20,900 bases of DNA. Source: Fidelibacterota bacterium UBA7303 (GTDB lineage: Bacteria; Fidelibacterota; Marinisomatia; Marinisomatales; UBA1611). Both the position numbers and the translations under genes were made by a program. Shown here one piece after another: positions 14,401 to 20,900 of the stretch. The stretch covers positions 542 to 21,441 of the forward strand of contig DKQR01000016.1 of NCBI GenBank assembly GCA_002471805.1, in the 5' to 3' direction. How positions within the stretch are numbered: position 1 is the first letter of the stretch; every line of letters begins with the position of its first letter. A model generated the notes under the pieces. The model made no database searches. It was not told where the DNA came from and saw only the letters and a program-made list of their open reading frames with translations.

Positions 14401-16264
14401 GAAAATGCCTGGTGCGGTACATTACAATATTTACTTGATGGATAAAAAGGGGAAAAGTCAATTCTTAACGAAGGTTAGAGGTACTTACTTTGAGCATAAA
14501 GGATTGGATTTTGATACGGAGTATTGCTATCAGGTTTCATCGGTAGATATGGATGGGGATGAGGGTCCCAGGTCAAAAACCATGTGCGGATGGGTATTGC
14601 CGGCACCACACTTGACACTGATCGAAAAAATGTTTGTTGAACCAACCGGCAATGAGTTGCTGGATAGCCGGGAAAACGGCCAGGTCGTTATTAAAATTAC
14701 CAATGACGGTCGCAGTCCAGCCCGGGAATTGCGGCCCTGGCTGGAACCGATTGATAACGCTGTAACTCCATCCCTGATAATTGATTCAGTAAAAACGATT
14801 CCCATCCTGTATGTGGGTGATACCATTACGATTACCTTCCCTGTTTACGCCAAGTTGAAGATCGAATCAGGTACCCGCAATTTTCGCATCCGTATAGATG
14901 AATTTGCAGACAGTGACCTGGACCCGGAGCCAATATCTTTTGAAACACTCAAGATCATTCCTCCGAATTTCGTGATCGCTGATTTTGCCATCGATAACGA
15001 ATGGGGCCAGAACTATATACCTCGAAATGAGATTGTTACCCTAACCGCCCGTTTCCAGAACCTGTCTGAAGGAAAGTCCGACACTGCTTCCATTAGCTTT
15101 CGACGAGACAGCACCTTTATGGTCTTGGATGAGGACGAAATTCACCAGTTCGGCCTGGTGCCTGGGGGAAAATATTTTGATTTCAGTTTTGAGATCATGA
15201 GCCGCTCAGACCAGTTCACGGTCTATTTTGACATATATGATTATTTTGAGACCCGTAAATCAATTCCTCTGCATCTGGAATTAATGAAAAGCTATAAGAA
15301 TGCCTCCCAGCTTAAGGCCTACAGCATGCCTTATCCTGCTGAAATAAAACCATCAAAACCTAGAGAGAAAAATGAACTTATCGCGGGCTTACCCAAGGTT
15401 TCCACCAGAAGGGAAACCATTGGCATTGTCTTCGGCAACCATGAATTTATAGACAGGGATATCCCTGGCAAGACATCTACGGATGAGAATGTGCGGATGG
15501 TACGCAATTATTTCCATGACCTTTTTGGGATTGAAAACCACCAAATTGTGCCCAGCCAGTACTGGTTTTTCAATAATGGCGTTACCAGGAAGGATTTTGG
15601 AAAAATGTTTAATCCTGATGCAGGCTATATCATGGATAAAATTGAAAGCAGCCTCCACTATTCCGGCGCGGATACATTAGACCTGATCCTTTATTATTCC
15701 GGAGAAGGTACTACCATAAATGGTAAAAAATGCCTATTGCCACAGGATGCCACTATGGCTGATGAATATTCTTTCTATACATTAGAAGAACTCTATGCCA
15801 ACCTGGCTAAAATTCAAAAAATGAAGCAGGTACGAAATATTACCCTTTTCATGGATGTAGATTTCAACAATCCTGCATTTAAACAGAATTTGATGGCTGC
15901 AGTTAAAGAAGATCCAAATCAAAAAAAGAAAGGTAAAAAGAAAAAAAAGAAATCGGAAGAACCGGTGCAGGCTCTGGAAGAAGAAATCAAGCCTCCGGAA
16001 GGGATCACGGCGCTCTTTGCATCCAATATCAACCAGCTGTCTTATACGCACCCCGATGCCAACAATGGTGTTTTTACCTATTATCTATTGCGGGGCCTGC
16101 GAGGGGAAGCGGATAATGGGGATAAAAGCGTTACTGTAGCGGAACTGCATGAATTCATCAGCAAAAATGTCCAGGATACTACCGCCAAGCTCTACGCAGA
16201 CCTGCCCCAGGTACCGCTGCTTTTCACTTCTGACCCAGACCGCATCCTCTACAGGCTGCCCTGA
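11420..16264 (+). CDS. Giant secreted FN3-repeat protein with C-terminal pseudo-caspase domain
   Basis: 1614 residues from ATG 11420. An in-frame ATG at 11312 would add 36 residues that look like leader RNA, not protein, so the later start with its signal peptide (KTALIFLLLGLVYG, cleavage before QTTYQ) is preferred. Domains: carboxypeptidase-regulatory-like 31-115; FN3-like modules 1-4 at 121-457; a second regulatory-like domain 458-552 with a DYDDDGIIGG loop; FN3-like modules 5-10 at 553-1063; CARDB-like beta region about 1064-1300; caspase (peptidase C14) fold about 1340-1614. In that fold YYSGEG replaces YSGHG (Glu1429 for His) and MDVDF replaces the usual D-x-C-F (Asp1481 for Cys), so it should be catalytically dead. 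A lysine-rich insert and an EF-hand-like loop (GDKSVTVAEL) follow. The next gene is a shorter paralogue. Function unknown; probably surface or periplasmic. Confidence 0.85.
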   Translation: MESGNIFKRNSIFSHGKTALIFLLLGLVYGQTTYQISGKVVDKDGKDFQDVRLNLYLSNKLLIGQDETDRKGKFDFKKLKPDKYTLNVYGGNGYSLAKQIDLTAGDVKDLELAPSQDRKQPQVKIESEIDLIKIKWGPIVDGKEYIIYKDNREIERVSVPEYLDQTGGGQSYAYNVSTVFMDGKKGERSLTEFGKALFAPPANITTTVKKNTISLQWDAVENAKAYVIYRYNEIKDDWKVVNATTKNAYHHMKLDYDKEYIYTISTMDHHKKPGSKSERVKARTHPELKKIKGLAAEAGDSQVNLTWKPHDLAVQYKVYLNGTLSDTTEQTSFLQKTPPGTENCFTVSVIDQYGIEGPQSDMVCDVAQYPPPENITLTLGELYSPEMNSILVEWERVVGASFYNLYRDGKVITNTPDDNYKDQDLKYDKEFAYQLSSLTESGLEGPLSDPKLASTPANYKIAGRLVTEEGKERINEAKIFLYTEHNQLWSEYTAGFTGKFTFDDRIIPGKYRIKAYGNGYGNNVDYDDDGIIGGKHVEVINQDVKGLRINLSTDGLRPEMNIVRGVEEVTITWKPLAHAESYSVYKNGRPIAEKIIATEFTDKLAPGKRYEFWVRAWDLYDLEGPESNKIEEKSSYQYPTLKPSIVQKALKTEGSGRIVNLEWAAVPGIKQYAIYRDGDRLSIQSELTYVDTSSTWGTVYNYQINSIDSDGDEGANSPDLMVSTHPEVPTPEIAAIGDVNAVRLEIDNPSLIATYYKIFRNESYRADSDIPMFIDNVAPGVNYCYSMAAVDRYGTEGEQSSIKCAKGAFPPPSNFKADIIENVVELTWSRVANVPGYHLYRNDSLILETKDMTFFKEELEYDRLYTYRITSFDSDGDDGPSADVIATTHEEVLDVDLSAMADLEKVTINWSKSNLKVYHQYRLYRDDVLINTVIDTFYKDYVTPGTYFCYKVRVIDKFGTEGPPSLENCQKVLVQYPKDLVTGGDVRKVVFKWQKMPGAVHYNIYLMDKKGKSQFLTKVRGTYFEHKGLDFDTEYCYQVSSVDMDGDEGPRSKTMCGWVLPAPHLTLIEKMFVEPTGNELLDSRENGQVVIKITNDGRSPARELRPWLEPIDNAVTPSLIIDSVKTIPILYVGDTITITFPVYAKLKIESGTRNFRIRIDEFADSDLDPEPISFETLKIIPPNFVIADFAIDNEWGQNYIPRNEIVTLTARFQNLSEGKSDTASISFRRDSTFMVLDEDEIHQFGLVPGGKYFDFSFEIMSRSDQFTVYFDIYDYFETRKSIPLHLELMKSYKNASQLKAYSMPYPAEIKPSKPREKNELIAGLPKVSTRRETIGIVFGNHEFIDRDIPGKTSTDENVRMVRNYFHDLFGIENHQIVPSQYWFFNNGVTRKDFGKMFNPDAGYIMDKIESSLHYSGADTLDLILYYSGEGTTINGKKCLLPQDATMADEYSFYTLEELYANLAKIQKMKQVRNITLFMDVDFNNPAFKQNLMAAVKEDPNQKKKGKKKKKKSEEPVQALEEEIKPPEGITALFASNINQLSYTHPDANNGVFTYYLLRGLRGEADNGDKSVTVAELHEFISKNVQDTTAKLYADLPQVPLLFTSDPDRILYRLP
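11780..14608 (+). repeat. Array of ten FN3-like protein modules with one inserted regulatory-like domain
   Basis: Modules of about 80-90 residues repeat at protein level, each with strand motifs of the form W-x-x-V-x-x-A-x-x-Y-x-[VI]-Y-[RK]-[DN]-G and a late Y-x-Y-x-V-x-[SA]-x-D-x-[DYF]-G. Two flavours partly alternate. One carries C-x19-C (344/364, 784/804, 949/969, 1036/1056). The other ends in THPE or THEE (modules 2, 6 and 8). The nucleotide sequences have diverged, so this is an old array and not a recent tandem duplication. Confidence 0.8.
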
Positions 16265-16309
16265 TTTTCTGGACTCTGAGTTGGATATGTATTATTATCC
16301 CGATTCAAG

Positions 16310-19288
16310 ATGAAAGTCCGCACAACAATTTGCGCTCTTTTTATCCTGCTGGCTATCATAAAAGCAGAAGAGGTGGCTATTACCGGTGTGATCCAGGATA
16401 CGGCCAATGCCCCCATAAAGAAGGCGGCGGTAACCCTTCTCAACCTGAGAAATGCGGTCCTGGCGGAAGAGTCCACCAACCGCAAGGGTGAGTTTGCAAT
16501 AAAGGATATAGAACCGGATTATTATTACCTGTTAGTGAAATACGAGGGGCAGGTTCCCGGTGAAAAAGAAACCTACCGTATCAAACTGAACCCGGGATCC
16601 ATGAAAAAGAATAAATCCCTAGACCTGCAACTGATGCTGCCCATTGAAAAGAATACTGTTCTGGTCTATTCTTTTGCCGGCACCGGCCCGATCACAGATC
16701 ACGATCCGGTTCTCAACCTGAATCCTCCTGCCGTGGAAACATCCCCGGAACATATTGCAGTTTCCTGGGAAGATATCCAGCATGCAGCATCTTATGTGCT
16801 TTTTGAAAATGGTGCGGAAGTACAGCGTGACAGTGTCAATCGTTATGAACGGGATGTGCCATCGGGACAAGAATTCTGCTACGAAGTCCAGGCATTGGAT
16901 GATTTTGGATTTTCGGGCCTGCGCACAGGTATGATCTGCAGCAGCGCTCCGACGCAAAAACCCCGTGATATTCAGGTCAAGGTTGCAAAAAATACCCTTA
17001 CCCTAACCTGGTCTGTTGTACATGGTGCAGAATCGTACAACATATACCGGGATGGCGAAAGGGTAGGCGCCGGAATCGATACCACCAGTTTCACGGATCC
17101 CGGCCTGGAATACAACAAGGACTATATTTATGCTGTTGCCACCATGGATTCTCTGGAAAAAGAAAGTAAAAAATCAATTGAAATAAAAGGCACCACCCAT
17201 GAATTTTTGCCGGCACCCATTCTTTCCTCTGTAAAGGATGAGACCGAACTGGTCCTGATCTGGAATGAAGTGGAATTGGCAAAATCCTTCAATATTTACC
17301 GGGATGATGAATTTGTTGTCAATGTACAAAGTACATCCTTTTCGGAAACCAGGCCGCCGGGAGAGAAACATTGTTATGTGGCCAAGGCAGTGGACCAGTA
17401 CAATGAAGAAAGCGATCCTTCCAATACTCATTGTGCCAAAGTGGAAATCAAGTCTCCAACAGGCGTTACCGCCGATGGCGGTGTGAATACGATCTACCTG
17501 AATTGGAATGCGGTGGTTGGTGCAGTGAGCTATAATGTCTACCAGGCACTGAAAGAAGATTCACTGGTTTACTTTCAAAATGTAAATATACCCCACATTG
17601 CCATTGATCCCCTGCCCTACGGGGAAGAATTCTGTTATGCCATCTCCGGTGTAGACCCCGATGGCGACAGGAGTGAATATTCTCAAGTACGCTGTACCAC
17701 TGTTTTAACCGCTCCAGATTTTACTATTCATAAGTTTGCATTGATAGAACCTTCCGGAAATGGTTACATGGATCCCCGGGAAAAGGGTAAACTGCAGTTT
17801 GCTGTCCATAACAGTGGACAAAGCCCGGCCCACAGTGTAGAATTGACCCTGTCACCGCTGGATACAACAGGTGAGGTTTTCGTAGCAACTACGGCAGTTA
17901 TTGATACACTCATTCCCGATAAAATTGAATTTGCAGAGTTTGATATTGAGGCCGCCCTTACCGTGGAAACGGCAGAACGCAGCTATGAATTGACCATGAC
18001 CTGTAATGAAGGAATCATTCTGGATGAGCCCTACAAAGCCACGATAGAGACAAAGGAAGCAAAGCCTGCCGAATTGATTATTGCGGACTTTGCTATTTCC
18101 AACGATTTCGGGACTCATTATATTCCAGAAAGTGAAGAGGTTCTGATAACTATCAGGCTGCAGAATATCGGCGAGGGCAACACTGAGTATGCAGTGGTGG
18201 ATATTCCGGATTCAGCTACGTTTTCCACACCTGGTTTTGCGGGCAGCATTACCACGCCAGGCATTGCACCTGGTGATTATTTTGATGTGGAAATACCCCT
18301 GTTGAGCAAAGAGCAGTCTTTTATCATCGACTTTCAACTCACAGATTATCTGGATGTAACCACCTCCCAAAAGCTTGAACTGGATCTTCTGAAGCATTAC
18401 CTGCATCCGGAGGACATGACAACCATCTCCCTGGACGCAGACAGTGTTGACTTGGCCCAGGATACGGACAGTGCTATTGATGTGGATTCCAATATACCCT
18501 TTGGACGCAAAAACCCACAGGGTATGGCCATTATCCTGTCCACGGAACATTATGAAGACGGTAATTATCCCAGGCTGGAGTATGCGGACCGGGACGGGAT
18601 CACCATGAGAGAATATTTTCAAAGTGCGTTTGGCCTGTCCGATTATCAATTGCTGCCTTCCAAACCGTGGCAGATGGAGGGCGGACCCACGTTGAATGAC
18701 CTGATCAATACCTTTGATCCTCACCAGGGTGATCTGCGCAGGCGCATTGTCAATTCCAAGAAATATTCTGGAGTGGAAGAGATCGATATTCTTATTTATT
18801 ACCGCAGCCTGGGCGAATGGATTGAGGGTGAGCCTTACCTGGTTCCCAAGGATGCGAAATTCACACGGGATGTGACCAAATTCTCTCTGGACCGCTTTAT
18901 CAAGGATCTGTCCATCTTGAGTGTGCTCAGCAGTATTAAATCGGTTACGCTGTTTCTAGACATTACATTTACCAATCCCAAGGAAGCGGCCGGATCGCTG
19001 TGGGAGTTTCCGGAAGTGAATGAAAAGATATGTATCCTGAGCGCCTCATCAAAGGGGGAATCTTCCCAACTGTACCCCTTAAAAAAGCATAGCCTGTTCC
19101 TTTATTCACTCTTAAAAGGGTTGTCCAGCGGTGATGAAGACGGTGATGCGGTGGTGGAACTGGGAGAACTCACTGATTTTGTTTATAAATCTGTACCGCA
19201 GGAGCTGCGGGGCATCCCCAATACCAGTCGGCAAAATCCTGCCCTTTACGGTCTGGACCTGAAGCGTACCATTCTGAATCTGAGATAG
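16310..19288 (+). CDS. Secreted FN3-repeat protein with pseudo-caspase domain (paralogue of the preceding gene)
   Basis: 992 residues with a signal peptide (MKVRTTICALFILLAIIKA). Domains: carboxypeptidase-regulatory-like 21-110 (VAITGVIQDTANAPIKKAAV, then NRKGEFAIKDIEPDYYYL); four FN3-like modules at about 135-467, three with C-x19-C (190/210, 355/375, 442/462); CARDB-like beta region 468 to about 700; caspase fold about 715-992. The caspase strand and helix ADRDGITMREYF are clear, but YYRSLG replaces YSGHG (Leu834 for His) and LDITF replaces the usual D-x-C-F (Thr886 for Cys). An EF-hand-like DEDGDAVVELGEL lies near the end. The C-terminal half aligns by eye with the preceding protein throughout (ADFAISNDFGTHYIP against ADFAIDNEWGQNYIP). 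It starts 45 bases after that gene and ends 6 bases before the next, so cotranscription is likely. Confidence 0.85.
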   Translation: MKVRTTICALFILLAIIKAEEVAITGVIQDTANAPIKKAAVTLLNLRNAVLAEESTNRKGEFAIKDIEPDYYYLLVKYEGQVPGEKETYRIKLNPGSMKKNKSLDLQLMLPIEKNTVLVYSFAGTGPITDHDPVLNLNPPAVETSPEHIAVSWEDIQHAASYVLFENGAEVQRDSVNRYERDVPSGQEFCYEVQALDDFGFSGLRTGMICSSAPTQKPRDIQVKVAKNTLTLTWSVVHGAESYNIYRDGERVGAGIDTTSFTDPGLEYNKDYIYAVATMDSLEKESKKSIEIKGTTHEFLPAPILSSVKDETELVLIWNEVELAKSFNIYRDDEFVVNVQSTSFSETRPPGEKHCYVAKAVDQYNEESDPSNTHCAKVEIKSPTGVTADGGVNTIYLNWNAVVGAVSYNVYQALKEDSLVYFQNVNIPHIAIDPLPYGEEFCYAISGVDPDGDRSEYSQVRCTTVLTAPDFTIHKFALIEPSGNGYMDPREKGKLQFAVHNSGQSPAHSVELTLSPLDTTGEVFVATTAVIDTLIPDKIEFAEFDIEAALTVETAERSYELTMTCNEGIILDEPYKATIETKEAKPAELIIADFAISNDFGTHYIPESEEVLITIRLQNIGEGNTEYAVVDIPDSATFSTPGFAGSITTPGIAPGDYFDVEIPLLSKEQSFIIDFQLTDYLDVTTSQKLELDLLKHYLHPEDMTTISLDADSVDLAQDTDSAIDVDSNIPFGRKNPQGMAIILSTEHYEDGNYPRLEYADRDGITMREYFQSAFGLSDYQLLPSKPWQMEGGPTLNDLINTFDPHQGDLRRRIVNSKKYSGVEEIDILIYYRSLGEWIEGEPYLVPKDAKFTRDVTKFSLDRFIKDLSILSVLSSIKSVTLFLDITFTNPKEAAGSLWEFPEVNEKICILSASSKGESSQLYPLKKHSLFLYSLLKGLSSGDEDGDAVVELGELTDFVYKSVPQELRGIPNTSRQNPALYGLDLKRTILNLR
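16712..17710 (+). repeat. Array of four FN3-like protein modules
   Basis: Four consecutive modules of about 85 residues: 135-213, 214-298, 299-381 and 382-467 of the protein. Modules 1, 3 and 4 have the C-x19-C pair. Module 2 has none and ends GTTHEF, the same end as the THPE/THEE modules of the preceding gene. The last module is of the DxDGD type directly before the CARDB-like region, as in the paralogue, which shows that the two genes share their C-terminal architecture by descent. Confidence 0.75.
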
Positions 19289-19294
19289 ATCTGC

Positions 19295-19813
19295 ATGAAC
19301 AGGAATTACGGTCTGCCGCTGATCATTTTTATTACCGTAGTTTTTTTTGGCTGGCAGTGGTATGCACAGTATATGCGGGAACGCTTTACCGTAAAATCTG
19401 TTCCGGCCAATCCTGTGAAGGCCGCGCACCTGGAAAAAACCAGGGCTGAACTGGAGGAACTGGCAGAGAAGGAAAGAAGAAAGATCAAGGTCATGGTCGA
19501 ACATGACAACCGTCCGGAGACCAATACGTATCCAATGATCCTGGATGCCACCAAATCTTTTGACCCGGACCTAGGCGATAATATTTCTTTTCAATGGATG
19601 CAGACCAGCGGCCCCCCTGTGAAGCTGCTTCCCAATCCACGTTCTGGAAAAGTCAGTTTTCTAGGAGTAGCTGGGATTTATGGTTTTGAGCTTACGGTAA
19701 CAGACGATTATGGAGCCAAAACAACCATTACCAAGACCGTACAGATCGCCGCAGAGCCCAACCTGCCGCCCATCGTGGATATTGATATCCGACAGGGTTC
19801 CGAACTGAAATAG
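19295..19813 (+). CDS. Single-pass membrane protein with a PKD-like domain
   Basis: 172 residues. An N-terminal hydrophobic segment (LPLIIFITVVFFGWQW) is best read as an uncleaved anchor. A charged helical linker follows (about residues 48-66, EKTRAELEELAEKERRKIKV). Then comes a PKD/REJ-type beta-sandwich of about 90 residues: PMILDATKSFDPDLGDNISF, QWMQTSGPPV, and AGIYGFELTVTDDYGAKTT. PKD-like folds usually mediate protein or glycan contacts outside the cell. The gene begins 6 bases after the second pseudo-caspase gene with no clear Shine-Dalgarno of its own, so coupling is likely and it may anchor or dock the two large secreted proteins. That link is inference. It ends in IDIRQGSELK without a sorting domain. 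Confidence 0.75.
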   Translation: MNRNYGLPLIIFITVVFFGWQWYAQYMRERFTVKSVPANPVKAAHLEKTRAELEELAEKERRKIKVMVEHDNRPETNTYPMILDATKSFDPDLGDNISFQWMQTSGPPVKLLPNPRSGKVSFLGVAGIYGFELTVTDDYGAKTTITKTVQIAAEPNLPPIVDIDIRQGSELK

Positions 19814-19864
19814 TTCTGATTTAACCCTCCCTATCAAAATCCTGCAACCATTAACTTTTGACCG

Positions 19865-20836
19865 ATGAAATATGCAATCGGCATAGATATCGGCGGTACA
19901 AATACGGTACTGGGCCTGGTGGACAATCAGGGCGTTATCTTGGGCAGGGATACCATGCTGACCAAGGATGAGAGTCCGTCACAGGATGATTATTTTAAAC
20001 GGCTGTTTCACAAAGTAAGTGAACTGACGGAATCGCACCCTGGTACAAAGCCGATGGGCATTGGCATCGGGGCTCCCAACGGCAATCATTATTCAGGGAT
20101 GATCCTGGATCCGCCAAACCTGGACCTGGGCAACGTGCATGTTCCGACCATTGCAATGGAATATACCCGACTGAGCGTTGTTTTGACCAATGATGCCAAT
20201 GCTGCTGCACTGGGAGAAAAAATGTTCGGCAGAGCCCGGAATATGGACGATTTTGTACTAATTACACTAGGAACGGGCCTGGGCAGCGGAGTTTTTACCA
20301 ATGGACAACTGCTGGTTGGGCATGGTGGTTTTGCCGGTGAGATGGGTCACATAATTATCGATCCGAAGGGACGGGAGTGCAGTTGCGGTAAGCGGGGCTG
20401 CCTTGAGATGTATGCCTCTGCCAAGGGTATAACGGAAACGGTAATAGATTTTCAAAAGCAGTTCCCAGATGATCCTTTACTCAATACGCTGATTTATGGC
20501 GCTTCTGAGAATGGACAGCTGGGGCACATTGATGGCAGGGTGTTGGATACAGCGTTTGATGAAAACAATGAAACTGCGCATAATATTTACAACTACACTG
20601 CCGAAAAACTGGGACAGGGCCTGGCCCAGGCGGCAACGCTGTTGGAACCGGAAGCATTTATATTTTATGGCGGGATTGCCAAGGCCGGTAATCGGATGCT
20701 GGATGGGGCAAAGAAAGCAATGAACGATAACCTGATGTCTTTTCAGCAAGAGAAAATTGAACTGCTGCTCTCCGGGCTCCCGGCAGGGGATGCAGGACTT
20801 CTGGGGGCAGCTTCCCTGGTTTTCAATTCACAGTAA
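19865..20836 (+). CDS. ROK-family sugar kinase (glucokinase-like)
   Basis: 323 residues with the ASKHA-type ATP-binding fold. The phosphate-1 motif is IGIDIGGTNTVLGLVD. The catalytic base is D110 in LTNDANAAALGE. The ROK signature runs GTGLGSGVFTNGQLLVGHGG to EMGHIIID, with zinc ligands H162, C172, C174 and C179 in CSCGKRGCLE. The residues GHGGFAGEMGH and CLE are the usual sugar-contact region of ROK glucokinases, so phosphorylation of glucose or a related hexose is likely, though specificity cannot be fixed by eye. There is no N-terminal helix-turn-helix, so it is not a ROK repressor. It lies 51 bases after the PKD-like gene, without a terminator between, and may be read through from that cluster or have its own promoter. 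Confidence 0.92.
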   Translation: MKYAIGIDIGGTNTVLGLVDNQGVILGRDTMLTKDESPSQDDYFKRLFHKVSELTESHPGTKPMGIGIGAPNGNHYSGMILDPPNLDLGNVHVPTIAMEYTRLSVVLTNDANAAALGEKMFGRARNMDDFVLITLGTGLGSGVFTNGQLLVGHGGFAGEMGHIIIDPKGRECSCGKRGCLEMYASAKGITETVIDFQKQFPDDPLLNTLIYGASENGQLGHIDGRVLDTAFDENNETAHNIYNYTAEKLGQGLAQAATLLEPEAFIFYGGIAKAGNRMLDGAKKAMNDNLMSFQQEKIELLLSGLPAGDAGLLGAASLVFNSQ

Positions 20837-20900
20837 ATATGCCTCTTAACCTGCAATTCATTTATTGACTTCTGAGCTATTTTTATAGGCATTTAATACA

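Noticed and set aside
11780..17710. FN3 arrays as recent DNA tandem repeats or a phase-variable locus
   Set aside because: The modules are similar in protein only. I saw no long identical nucleotide repeats between them.
18212..18724. 170-residue minus-strand open frame inside the second FN3/caspase-like gene
   Set aside because: It is antisense to a well-supported gene, with no recognisable domain or ribosome binding site.
20839..20892. ATGCCT...AGGCAT inverted repeat and TTGACT (20865) after the ROK kinase, as terminator or promoter
   Set aside because: The stem is 6 bp with a loop of over 40 bases, and no -10 sits at the right distance from TTGACT. The window ends too soon to judge.

Overview
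The window reads as chromosomal DNA from a bacterium of the FCB (Fibrobacterota-Chlorobiota-Bacteroidota) lineage, most likely a deep, uncultivated branch such as Candidatus Neomarinimicrobiota (SAR406) or a relative. This is inference. The supports are: the gene order secY-map-infA-rpmJ-rpsM-rpsK-rpsD-rpoA-rplQ without adk; clear Shine-Dalgarno sites, which typical Bacteroidia lack; and long secreted proteins rich in fibronectin III modules. No rRNA, tRNA, CRISPR array, insertion sequence or phage gene was recognised.

Region 1 (1-4215) is the end of the ribosomal super-operon. It holds the SecY C-terminus, methionine aminopeptidase, IF-1, L36, S13, S11, S4, RNA polymerase alpha and L17, nearly gap-free, and closes in a textbook intrinsic terminator. 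Region 2 (about 4144-8978) holds a secreted GHL10-type glycosidase-like protein whose signal peptide appears to be encoded by that same terminator hairpin. It then holds two histidine-degradation genes (hutU, hutI), a small secreted protein of unknown function and a DUF350 membrane protein. Region 3 (9003-11172) starts with a bidirectional terminator. A minus-strand membrane protein follows that looks like a fusion of a dolichol/phytol-kinase-type CTP-dependent kinase with a DUF92 (VTE6-like) domain. Divergent from it is a DUF3228 protein.

Region 4 (11214-20836) is the most unusual part. A sigma70-like promoter and a structured leader of about 170 nt precede two consecutive, paralogous secreted proteins of about 1614 and 992 residues. 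Each has a carboxypeptidase-regulatory-like domain, an array of FN3-like modules (ten and four), a CARDB-like beta region, and a C-terminal caspase (peptidase C14) fold. In both proteins the catalytic His and Cys of that fold are replaced (Glu/Asp in one, Leu/Thr in the other). Seven of the fourteen FN3 modules carry an invariant C-x19-C pair that would make an F-G strand disulfide. The next gene encodes a single-pass membrane protein with a PKD-like domain, and a ROK-family sugar kinase follows. I read the first three genes as a possible envelope-surface complex built on pseudoproteases. The role is unknown.
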